Source: Isoetes taiwanensis (lineage: Eukaryota; Streptophyta; Lycopodiopsida; Isoetales; Isoetaceae). From it: a stretch of 64,000 bases of DNA. Below are positions 10,306-20,705 of the stretch, piece after piece (position 1 is the first letter of the stretch; each line of letters begins with the position of its first letter). The stretch is from contig JAJEKV010000004.1 of assembly GCA_021234155.1 (NCBI GenBank), positions 17,855,310 through 17,919,309 of the forward strand, in the 5' to 3' direction. A model generated the notes under the pieces. That model was not told the origin of the DNA, searched no databases, and saw nothing but the letters and a program-made list of their open reading frames with translations. The position numbers and the translations under genes were made by a program.

Positions 10306-11603
10306 GGAAAGAATCGAGAGTTATTTACCTTCGTGGCGGCACTCACCGCTATTGTGTTACGGCGTTGGCTAATCTTTGGCAAGTTAGGTTCTTTGGCGTC
10401 TCGGCGAAAGAACTCTGCGACTCTCGCTGGCATATCTATCCTTGATCGCTGCGGCACCTCCTTCTCCGTCTTCGCAATACTTGCGCCCCCTCAGCGAATG
10501 CTGACCGTCCACTACCCGAACCGACGTCTTTTTCCCTTGGTCTTCCTCGGACTTCCAAATAAACAACCGACCGGGTCGATCTGGCGAAAAGGTATGACAT
10601 CTGCGGGCATTGGATGCGCAGCGGGATGTCGCACCATCGGGTTGAGAATCTCCGGCATGTGTGCTTGATTAAATTCCGTGGTTGAACAAGGCGGCATCTC
10701 CCGTCGCGGACCTTCAGCGGCGTCGATGTCTAAGAGCGGCTTACGTGCTATTCCCAACGGATATCTTGAGCCGGCCGCTCCATTTTCTGTGCCCCTCTAT
10801 GTGAAATCCTGATCTGGTCATCTGGATCCATTAGTTGGGAGTCGACCATATCTTCGCCTGCTTCATCATCTGATTCCTCCCGTGTGGTGTCATCTTCTCC
10901 ATCTTTGGTCTTCTCCTCCGGACTTTTTTCTGTATGAACCACAACTTCCCTCCCCACTGCAGAGTGTTGTAGAGTCTTCAGCACAGTAGAAGTGAAGCTC
11001 CCCGTATTGAACAGTTTTTCCCTGACTCTGGAAATCTCCATTCCAAGCTCCCTGGATGTTAGGGTTCCGGCCTCCTTCATCCCTTCCAGATCCTTCCACC
11101 CAAGGTTCTGACAATTTAAAGGCGTCGGCCTTTTTTCGGTGCCCTTCGCCCGTCTCATGGAAGAGTGAGAATAATTTGAAACTGATAATTTTTTGGTGTG
11201 ATAGAACTTACTCTTCTGGCAGTCTTCGACATGTAGTGTTAGATGCTTCGAATCTGGCGCTGAGACCGATTTTCTTGTACTTGTCTCCGGAGCTCTTCTT
11301 GTCCCTTTGGTGGAGAAACAGATCTTTCTCCTTCCCACTTGTTGATGCCTCGACATACCACCAAGAATTTGCTGGTGTGTCAAGAAGCTCTGTCTCCAGT
11401 CCCTCGATGACGAAGAACGGAGTTCGACCAGTGATCACTAGTGAGTCCGCAGTGAATGCTGCAAGAAGAAAGGATGGATCAGTTAAGGTATTCCGACCAA
11501 AGAAAAACCTCAGAGCTTACCTGAGGAGCCCGTCTTTTTCTTCTTGCTTGCCGCTAGAACCAGCATCCCCTCCGGCGCCTCGCTTCTTGGACGGAGTCGC
11601 CAT

Positions 11604-12480
11604 GTCTGTATGCCCCCTCATCTTCTTCCTGCTCGAACCCTTCTGTAAATTAAGTTTCCTCCGCGGGTTGTTCGTTTTAGGACTGCATGTAAAAAAGATC
11701 GGGCGTGTTCTTTAATTTGAATTTAAGGACATGCAATCATTTAAGAAAAAAAGCGGGCTAAGGGTACAGCACGGTCGCCTTTAGCCCGCCCAAACACTAT
11801 TTCGAAATTGAATCACATCAAGGGACTTAGTGAGCGGAGTGTAGTTTATCTTCACTGCGGCATTGGCGACTTTGAGTTGGGAGGCGAGCATCGACTGTAA
11901 GCGACTTCCGGAATGGCGCCGCGACGCGGTAAGCTCCTCACAGCGCCTTGCTCTGTGTATTTTTTCTGACCGCGCGTCTTATTGCAAGTAGTTGATTTGA
12001 TCGATGAGCACGGAGCTAAGGTAGGAAGCGGAGAGGAGCTGCCAGACACGGGAACTCTACACTGCTGCGCCATGGAACGGGGATACACGAGAATCGCAGT
12101 GATACAAGTATTAGATGCGAATGTCTCGGTGAGGCTGCGGGATCCGTGATACAGTGGCCCAAGGAATTATTGCGTGAAGAGGTGAGTTTCAGAGATGCCT
12201 GTGTGTTATTTCGCGTGTAGAATATGCCGTCTGTGTTTAGATAATAGAATTGCTCATAAGCTCGAGGGATTTATTGTTTCCTTGTCCAGCATTTTTCAGC
12301 TTCGAGAGATGATTTACTCTCTGGGTTGAGAGATGCTCGGCAAGGAAACGATGGATCGGGGGTAATGAACAGTTCCATATTAGGTGTATTTTTACTTGGA
12401 ATGTTTCTTAGAATGTTGTACATACATCAGGTTAGGTCTAAGGCCCAGGAGATGCGGTTCAAATGCATCCTCTTGTGGTT
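11604..12480. other. Gene A upstream region
   Basis: No supported coding sequence. It should contain the gene A promoter on the minus strand. GC-rich stretches occur at 11880-12090. I see no clear TATA box. Confidence 0.35.
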
Positions 12481-12485
12481 AGTCG

Positions 12486-13755
12486 GAGGGGCCTCTACCC
12501 AGTTGGAACCACTCCTCTTCGCAATATTCGAGGAAGATGGTTCGAAGGAGAGTGGCTCAGACAGGCTAGAGGCACTTGGGACTAAAAACAGGAGAATACA
12601 AAGTGCTAGTTGTAGAGACCTGTGCTAAGACCCAGCCTACAGACAGTCAGGGCCACTTCCCTTCGCAACATTCGAGCAATATAGTTTGAAGGAGAGTGGC
12701 ATAGACTGTCTGCAGGCACCTTGGCTTCCTCTCTGTGGTTTCCCTGTGGTTAGTTGTAGAGGCCTCCACCCAGTCCGAGCCCCTCCCCTTCGCAATATTC
12801 GACGAAGATGGTTCGAAGGAGAGTGGCTCTGACTGGGTCGAGGCCACTGCTACCATACACAGGAGAATTGGCTGGCTAAGGGATTCTCGACTTGCGAGTC
12901 GAGAAACCAAGTGTTGGCTTCCTGTCTGCATTCTTGACTCGCAAGTCGAGAATGCGTTAGCCATCGAGACTCCATATGGTACACATGGAGTGCTGGCTGG
13001 TTAAGGCATTCCCACTTCGAAGTCGAATGCGCATGCAAGCTCGCGGATTTCCCCCGTGGTTAGTTGTAGAGGCCTCCACCCAGTCCGAGCCCCTCACCTT
13101 CGCTATATTCGACGAGGATGGTTCGAAGGAGAGTGGCTCTGACTGGGTAGAGGCCACTGCGACCATACACAGGAGAATTGGCTGGCTAAAGGATTCTCGA
13201 CTTGCGAGTCGAGAATGCGAGTGTTGGCTTCCTGTCTACATTCTCGACTTGCAAGTCGAGAATGCCTTAGCCATCGAGAACTCCAGATAGTACGCATGGA
13301 GTGCCGGCTGGGTAAGGCATTCCCAACTCGCGAGCCAAGAATGCATGGCGGCCAAGCTCGTGGTTTCCCCGTGGTTAGTTGTAGAGGCCTCCACCCGGCC
13401 CGAGCCCATCCCCTTCGCAATATTCAACAAGATGGTTCGAAGGAGACGGTCTGGGTAGAGGCCATCACGACCACAATAATGTGAGAATTGGGTTGCTAAG
13501 AGTTGGCCTCGCAGACAAATCAAACCACTTCCCTTCGCAATATCCGAGGAAGATAGTTTGAAGGAGAGTGGTTAAGACTGCCTGCAGCCAACTCTAGAAT
13601 GCACTAGAGCTCGCGCTTTTCTCACGAGCCGAAAAGCAGCCAGCACCTCTCGCGGGTTAGTTGCCGAGGCCTCCACCCGGTCGAGCCGCCCCTCTTCGCA
13701 ATATTCGACGAGGATGGTTCGAAGGAGAGTGGCTCGGACTGGGTGGAGGCACCTG
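12486..13755 (+). repeat. Tandem fold-back array with class I palindromes
   Basis: Repeated units spaced roughly 290-320 bp apart contain a fold-back: GGCCTCCACCCAGTCCGAGC pairs with a downstream GGCTCTGACTGGGT..GAGGCC, with an inner CCTTCG..CGAAGG pair. Copies start near 12488, 12768, 13071, 13385 and 13664, with diverged half-copies at about 12650 and 13530. Class I palindromes lie between them at 12884-12905, 12931-12952, 13194-13215 and 13241-13262 (mostly CTTGCGAG or CTCGCAAG centres), with decayed ones at 13009 and 13320. Open frames here are repeat-derived. Confidence 0.8.
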
Positions 13756-13789
13756 CGACCGCACAAAGGGCCATTGACAGGGTATGACA

Positions 13790-15105
13790 TTCTCGACTCA
13801 CGAGTCGAGAAGGCTGCAGCAGGCTTAAAAAGAATGTGAAGACGTTGGGTAGCTGTGTGCAATCTCGAATCGCGAGTCGAGAATCCCCCAACCAGCCAAC
13901 AGTCCAGAGTGTACACTCCCTCTTCTCGACTCGCGAGTCGAGAAGAAGGCCTGTACTTCCTGGATTGTTGGCAAGCTGAGGTATTCTCAACTCGCCACTC
14001 CCTTCTGCATCTCTCCTGCATTGGAGGATATGCTGTGAGTTAGAATTGCAGATTCTGTGAAGCAATTCCTATTCTTAGTTCATAGTTAGAAAAAGACATT
14101 CCTAGTTATGTTCTGTTATGAAACATTCATAGACAGTCTAGCTATTTCTTTTGTGAATCATTTCTAGTAATGTTCTGTTAATGCTCTCCAATATCTTACT
14201 TCCTAACACCTGTCTCTGATGATTTCTATCTCGGTTGCTTGCTACTACTCTTACCACTATTCTCACTTGTGCCTGTGCAATGTATTCAATTCAACAACAA
14301 CCAAGAAAAAGATAACAAAAACAGAAAACAATACAAAAGGAAAACAGATAACAGAGAGATTAATGAGAAAACAGAGAACAGTGGAGACAAATGAGATTAA
14401 TGAGAAAACAGAGAACAGTAGAGACAAAAGAGATTAAAAAAGGGTATGATATTACAAAAACATACCTGGAAGATTTGCTGGATGAGGAGGAAGCTCCCGT
14501 GTTCGATTCCATGTGGGTACAAAGCGCAGAAAGCGTGAATAAGGATTTGTCGGGCCGAAATTGTATCGTGCAATAATAAGAGCCTCTAACAAATGTAATA
14601 TAAGTAAAAATACAGTGAAAGACTTACAGAAAACTAAAAAGCAGCAGTAAAAAAGGCCTAAAACTTAGAGAGAAGCACCTCACTTTCTTCTCGCAGAATG
14701 CCATCGCCGAACACTCAATCTGGCTGAAAACTTCGGTACCGAAGCGCCCCGATCCGTCGACCAAGCCGCTGTCATAAGATGGCCTTGGAATGACTCGGTT
14801 CGCTCGATCGCCTGACGGGAAAACCGGACGCTTAAGGAAGGGAGAGCGCGAAGACTGATCAGAGAAAACAAGGGAGGAAGAATGGTCGGGGGGGAGAGGA
14901 AGAGGGTGCAGTTAATTCTGGCTGCACCCTCGAACCTCGTAAAAGTGCAATAATAAATATCTGTCACGTGTGGGCCATGCCCTACATGACGTGGCAGTGC
15001 GGGTTGCTGACATGGCCACGCTATCAGCCTCTCAAGAGGCGCCACGTGGCCATGACAAGATATTAAAGGTTATGTTATATGTTTATATATGTTATGTTAT
15101 GTTAT
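13790..15105 (+). repeat. Partial unit 0 of the 3.15 kb tandem block
   Basis: Matches the 3' parts of units 1 and 2 (19380-20705 and 22530-23858): class I palindromes at 13790-13811, 13862-13883 and 13923-13944, then AT-rich sequence, a purine-rich ACAGAGAACAG repeat at 14340-14430, and a GC-rich segment. The transposase-like 5' part is absent. Identity to units 1-2 ends sharply after 15105, where a different 2.45 kb segment begins. Confidence 0.85.
14960..15055 (-). promoter_or_regulatory. G-box-rich promoter-like segment (in each unit)
   Basis: Contains CACGTGTG (14965 region), GACGTGGC (14990 region) and the palindrome GCCACGTGGC (15041 region), all ACGT-core plant bZIP/bHLH targets. It is repeated at about 20565-20655 and 23720-23810. 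On the minus strand an exon-like segment with donor CTTCCAG/GTATGT follows at about 14466. This may be a captured host promoter; direction uncertain. Confidence 0.4.
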
Positions 15106-17556
15106 CAAACCATATATAAGTCATTCACTTTGATTCTATTCTTCAATATTCCATGATGCTCCATTGCATGCGTGCCAATTGTCAAAATTTTTTTTCGGGG
15201 AACATTTTCCTAATTTTGCATTCTTGCATTTATTGAGGAGGAGCCACAGCCACGTGACTCCCCTTCCTCAATCAATCCCCGGAGGAGAAGCTCCGTTTAC
15301 AGAAACAGAGCAAACAGGAGGCCGCTTGCTTAGCTTCGTTACCGCATTGCGGGCATGGTTTACCTCCCATTCCTTCTTCTTTTGCATCCCATCTTTTACC
15401 TGCCTACTCAAAGAGGAGGAGCCACAGGCGGATTTGGCGCAGAAGACCTTTCATTTATGGAGATTGATGTAGCACGGATCTTTTACATGAAAATTATTTT
15501 GACCAGAGAACATTTTTTTTGTTCTGGAGGCAATCAATGGCGCCGTTGAAGAGCTTGGTATTTCTTTTGTTAAAAAAGAAGGAAGATTTTTCCAATGAAT
15601 CAATGTTTCTTGGTCGCCCTTGCTTTATTGCACCGATTTCTTCATGTTACAGTTCAAAGATGTACCAGTTCTTGCCTAACTATGGTTTCTTTGTGGCTAT
15701 GGCCAGATAGTTCTGTTCTTTTAGCCAATAACAGGATGCAGCATTTTTATGCCGATTTAGGGATGCAAATTGAGTACGATGCTTGCTTCAGCGATATGCA
15801 GTATGCACCATGTGGTATTGTTTGGAAAATCGCACCCCTTAAATTTCTGTTTTTTACAAACAAATATTTTTCTTGCCTTCAAGGCATCCTATTTTGCTTT
15901 CAAGCATTCTGCTGTGGCAATTTCAAGATCAGACTAAGGTGTGACGATTCTGCAGCCAAATGGCCAGGTTTAGGCTATATGCAAATCTGCTAAAATAGTA
16001 CTTGAGCTACAGATGATTTGTGTTTAGCAAGGACTTAGGAAAGGCAATCGGCTAGCATCTGCATTCAAATATAAGATTTTGATGATATTGTAGGCTTTTT
16101 TACATGAGAGGCATACTCTGTTATGTGATGTACCTGCAAACAATGTCTGGGCCTGATTCCGCAGGCCCCAAAATAGGGATCTGCTTGATTCCGGTAGCGA
16201 GCCCCCTAGTTCACAGAACCCAAAACACGTACCATTTCTATGCTATTGAATTTCTACTTGGCCCACCTAACGATTGTCCGCTTGTGCTTGCTTGCAGATG
16301 CTGCTTCTTGGTAAGACACATGAGCTCTTGAGCAGTGATTAAATTTTCTCTTACAGCTGACAGCTGAAGACAACCATTCTTCTGGTATGGGCCTGTATTT
16401 TGATTTAGAGCTTCCATCTCCAGGTTATGTCGCCACGTCTAGTTTTGGACATAGATAGGAGGTGGCTTTGTATCAAGTAATTAATGTACAGGTCCGATCT
16501 TTTGTAACCAATACAACAACTATGTCATTTGCTTGAATGCCTCTGAAATTGAGAGCATATGTAATAGCCTGGTACATTGATACAACAACATGGTAGATCA
16601 TATTTTTCTGCAGATTAACAAATAAAGCACATCCTTTTCCAGATTTGTTGGCGCAGTTTATTAGCAACTTAAATATCTCTGACTCAGTATAGTTATTTAT
16701 CATTATTTTGTGCCTCAGTGCAGTATTCTACTACAGGTAGGCATCCGAGTTTTCAAAATTTACTTGAACAACATGGTTTCTTGAAACTCATAAAAAAATT
16801 CCTATTTGTGCAGCAGGCAGGCATTCAAATGAGCCCATTTTCTAAATAAAATAAGACCATTTGGTGTTCTTCAGATTCCGAAAATTCTCATATGGCTTCA
16901 ATGACACAGACCATGCTTTGCATTCCTTGTGAAGATAGAGTAGTGGAGCTAGGGTGTTATCACTATTTGGTTTTGATCTGTAACTTTGTAAATTTAATGT
17001 CAGATGCAAGAAGGTTGTGCAACGTACACATATGTTCTGATAATACATATAATTCTATTGTATTTGGTATAGGGAAATGGCCCTCTAGGCAATTTTTTCG
17101 TCTAGGAAAGGGGCCCGACACTGTTAGGCAGAGGTGCAACATTGGCAAGGCGGATTCACGAAAAGAATCTGGATATGCATCAAAATAGCCTGGTCGTCCT
17201 TTACATCTGATGCTTTCAATATGTTCTAGACCTTGGTTCCCTCGAACAATACACATATTTTCTACAACAATACTTTGTATATGGATTGCTCATATATATA
17301 TGTTGCCAATGTGTGAAAGATGCACTTTTCTCACTTCATACTTTCACTTTTACCAATATTGATGCTTCAATAGCCCCGTCTAACATATAGGAATAGGAAC
17401 ACAAGGCAATTGTATGAGTTCAAATCTTGAGTACTCTTAAATTGGTGCACACTCTCAATTCGACAATATTTCGCCCAGTGAGTGGATTAGCAAAAGACGA
17501 GGGGTTGAGAAAGAGAAATGTTCGCGGCGGCCTTGGCCGCCGCGATAAATTTCTTG
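15106..17556. other. 2.45 kb segment interrupting the tandem block, unrecognised
   Basis: Present only between unit 0 and unit 1. I see no recognisable protein. Short open frames at 15164-15993 are not convincing. It ends near a GC-rich inverted repeat (17523-17544). No target duplication or terminal repeat is obvious, so whether it is an insertion or flanking DNA is open. Confidence 0.5.
17523..17544. repeat. GC-rich inverted repeat
   Basis: CGCGGCGGCC-TT-GGCCGCCGCG, 10-bp perfect arms around TT, in an AT-rich neighbourhood immediately before unit 1. It is a single copy here and differs from the class I and II palindromes. Confidence 0.85.
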
Positions 17557-17767
17557 TATATTTAATATGGTTTCAATGGTTAAATAGTTTCAATGGTTAT
17601 ATATGGTTTATATATGTTATGTTGGGTTATATATTTAATATGGTTTCAATGGTTTAATAGTTTCAATAGTTATATATGGTTTTAATGTGTGGTTTATATG
17701 GTCATATTTGTGGTCTTTGGGGCTATATGGTTTTAATGTGTGCTTTTTCATTCAGGGAGCATGTGAG

Positions 17768-19640
17768 ATGAGTAAAATGGAGCCAAGGAAGTCCAGCACA
17801 GGCCATTGCCCTAGGCTCCAATGGAGGAAGATGGGTTGCTTGTTGTTGCACCCTTGCAACCAGACGGTATTTGCAGAGGGCATAATAACTGCAGTTGATC
17901 CTTTTGATAGTGTGAATGATGAAAGGCTGGGAGATGAACATCTTGGAGTTGGCATTGTGAAGCTTCTTATCGAAGTTGATACAATCATGTCCCAGGGAAG
18001 CTCTAGTGATTGCATTGTGTGCTCTGGGCTGCTGGAGTCCCAAGCTCAGTTGAGATGGCCAATTAGATATATTACACACAAGAATGGTGATAGCCTAGAA
18101 TGCCCTACTGAACTACATACCCCAAGGCCCACCCAAGGCCATGTGGAAGATTTGGTGGTCGATGAGCATCCTTTGATCACAAGGAAGAGACGCTATGTTT
18201 TTCATAAAAGGCAGCAAGGGTGCCTAAGAGGCCTAGAAGTGACAAATATTTAGAAAGGATGGAAAGTATGGCACCAACCAGAGAAAATCTAGAGGCAATT
18301 AGGGGACAAGAGTGTTGCAACCTAGATTGCACAGTGCAGTACAATGTGGATGACCTCGTGCAGATAAGGTCCCAATACATTGGACAGCTTCAAAAAGATA
18401 GGATTAATTTCATTTACTCCTTGTGTAGGAATTCCAGCTATGATGAAAACACAGGAAGGCTACTATATCAATTGAGGGGCATGAAGGTGTGTATGAGAGC
18501 ATTGAGATGGATTCTTGGGGTGAGCAAGTCTTCATTTTACAGATACTGGGAGCAGGTTAGAAAAGGGCACAGTTTGTTTCAACATGGTAATGCACTCACT
18601 TTGAAACCTAGAGCAAATACTCTCAAGGCCATTGCAGTCTTCAAGAGCTTTGTGAGATACATGTCTCAATCTATGCCCCACAAGTCGAAGGTGAACGAGC
18701 ACGGTGTGCGAGTGGTGCAAAGAGTGTTGCCACAACACTACATCCAAAAGGAGTGCCTTAAAGAGGTCAACTCCATCCTGGAAACTACTGGAGGTAGGCC
18801 TCTTTCTCAATCACATTTCAGCAAGTTATGGAGCACTCACTTGAGTGTCCTACAACACATGCCATTCTCAAAGTGCAACACTTGCATTCAACTCAAGGAT
18901 ACACTTGCATCAACTGCAATAGAGAAAGAAAGAATGGCAATTAGGGAGCAATTTGCAGATCACCAAAGGGACCAAATATCATGTAGACAGTTGTATTGGC
19001 AGTGGAGAACATTTTCTAAGATGCAGCCGGACAAATTTTTGTGTATAATTCATGATAAGATGGACCAACACAAGACTTTCTTGCCAAAGCTTTTCAGATG
19101 AAAGTAAGTCTGGCAGGTGTATTAACACATGGTCATGGAACTGGAACATATGGTCATTTTGTGCTTTATCTATGGAGGGATGATCCAAACTTCCATGTGA
19201 GCTCTATTTTCAAGTGCTTGAGAACACTAGAGAAAGGATCGATAGAAGGGAGGAGGTATTCCCCTTCAGCACCCATTTTTGAGGCTTTGATGGATGATCA
19301 ACCGCTTTGTTACCAAAGGCAGATAAAAAAGCTCACGTCCAAGGTGTCTAGTGACAATTATGGAAGGCTTAAAAAGAGTCGAGAAGGCTGCAGCAGGCTT
19401 AAAAAGAATGTGAAGATGTTGGGTAGCTGTGTGCAATCTCGAATCGCGAGTCGAGAATCCCCCAACCAGCCAACAGTCCAGAGTGTACACTCCCTCTTCT
19501 CGCCTCGCGAGTCGAGAAATTCGCGACTCGCGAGTCGAGAAGAAGGCCTGTACTTCCTGGATTGTTGGCAAGCTGAGGTATTCTCAACTCGCCACTCCCT
19601 TCTGCATCTCTCCTGCAGTGGAGGATATGCTGTGAGTTAG
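17768..19640 (+). pseudogene. DUF7869-like transposase-like gene, unit 1, 3'-truncated
   Basis: Three successive frames form one protein: 17768-18253 (MSKMEPRKSS), 18220-19101 (VPKRPRSDKYLERM..HDKMDQHK) and 19098-19640 (MKVSLAGVLTHGHGTG). The second frame holds a Cys pair (KCNTC) and the first acidic residue region HDKMDQHK. The 3' end is lost: after KLTSKVSS the sequence switches at about 19350-19378 to the palindrome region (GAGTCGAGAAGG). Both frame changes, at about 18210 and 19095, lie at CAG. Known DUF7869 proteins have an RNase H-like look and are common in plant and animal mobile DNA; catalytic function is inferred. Confidence 0.7.
19436..19541. repeat. Three class I palindromes in unit 1
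   Basis: 19436-19457 (ATCTCGAATCG arm), 19497-19518 and 19520-19541, the last two adjacent with one base between. Unit 0 has only one at this last place (13923-13944), so the second copy arose by a 23-24 bp duplication shared by units 1 and 2. Confidence 0.88.
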
Positions 19641-20705
19641 AATTGCAGATTCTGTGAAGCAATTCCTATTCTTAGTTCATAGTTAGAAAAAGACATTCCT
19701 AGTTATGTTCTGTTATGAAACATTCATAGACAGTCTAGCTATTTCTTTTGTGAATCATTTCTAGTAATGTTCTGTTAATGCTCTCCAATATCTTACTTCC
19801 TAACACCTGTCTCTGATGATTTCTATCTCGGTTGCTTGCTACTACTCTTACCACTATTCTCACTTGTGCCTGTGCAATGTATTCAATTCAACAACAACCA
19901 AGAAAAAGATAACAAAAACAGAAAACAATACAAAAGGAAAACAGATAACAGAGAGATTAATGAGAAAACAGAGAACAGTGGAGACAAATGAGATTAATGA
20001 GAAAACAGAGAACAGTAGAGACAAAAGAGATTAAAAAAGGGTATGATATTACAAAAACATACCTGGAAGATTTGCTGGATGAGGAGGAAGCTCCCGTGTT
20101 CGATTCCATGTGGGTACAGGCGTTCGCAAAGCGTGAATAAGGATTTGTCGGGCTGGAAATTGTATCAGGCAATAATAAGAGCCTCTAACAACAGAATATA
20201 AGTAAAAATACAGTGAAAGACTTACAGAAAACTAAAAAGCAGCAGTAAAAAAGGCCTAAAACTTAGAGAGAAGCACCTCACTTTCTTCTCAGGCAGTAAC
20301 GCCCGCTCGAACACTCAATCTGCGCGAAAACTTCGGCGCTGGAAGCGTCCTGATCCGTCGACCAAGCTGCTGTCATAAGATGGCCTTGGAATGACTCGGT
20401 TCGCTCGATCGCCTGACGGGAAAACCGGACGCTTAAGGAAGGGAGAGCGCGAAGACTGATCAGAGAAAACAAGGGAGGAAGAATGGTCGGGGGGGAGAGG
20501 AAGAGGGTGCAGTTAATTCTGGCTGCACCCTCGAACCTCGTAAAAGTGCAATAATAAATATCTGTCACGTGTGGGCCATGCCCTACATGACGTGGCAGTG
20601 CGGGTTGCTGACATGGCCACGCTATCAGCCTCTCAAGAGGCGCCACGTGGCCATGACAAGATATTAAAGGTTATGTTATATGTTTATATATGTTATGTTA
20701 TGTTA

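Larger units (their letters stand above)
7404..11603 (-). pseudogene. Gene A: ParB-like + DNA methyltransferase-like + FCP1-like multi-exon gene (frame-damaged)
   Basis: A multi-exon gene read from exon 1 (11603-11521, MATPSKKRGAGG) through exon 2 (11458-11212, donor AGA/GTAAGT), exon 3 (about 11107-10329), exon 4 (10037-about 8385) and a last exon (8246-7404). Exon 3 holds an acid-rich stretch, then ADVIPF and RVVDGQHSL, a ParB-type signature. Exon 4 carries the methyltransferase-like part: MTDGYFQF, then ANIVLVLISRSAIDLDKWW, then IVCEWYMNGLFSQGA in the motif I position. The last exon has an FCP1/HAD domain. The two well-defined introns (10328-10038, phase 0; 8384-8247) contain class I palindromes. 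Frame changes occur near 10565, 10492, 9300, 9070 and 7541, several at CAG/CTG. So it is either a recent pseudogene or an intact gene with systematic sequence errors. Function unproven. Confidence 0.6.
17557..20705 (+). repeat. Tandem unit 1 (3.15 kb)
   Basis: Starts at TATATTTAATATGG and repeats at 20706 and 23859 (periods 3149 and 3153). Contains a transposase-like gene cut off at 19372, then class I palindromes (19436-19457, 19497-19518, 19520-19541), an AT-rich region and the G-box segment. Units 1 and 2 are nearly identical, so the duplication is recent. Confidence 0.92.

Noticed and set aside
12647-14065. Open frames rich in DSRVEK, RLASRE, STRES
   Set aside because: These are translations of the class I palindrome and fold-back repeats in several frames and both strands, not proteins.
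14680-15045. 122-codon minus-strand frame repeated in each unit
   Set aside because: It overlaps a G-box promoter-like segment and changes at CAG/CTG between copies; more likely leader or promoter than coding.
18180-19110. Programmed frameshifting in the transposase gene
   Set aside because: Breaks sit at CAG like the other lesions in the mobile regions and have no slippery sequence; damage or miscalls are simpler.
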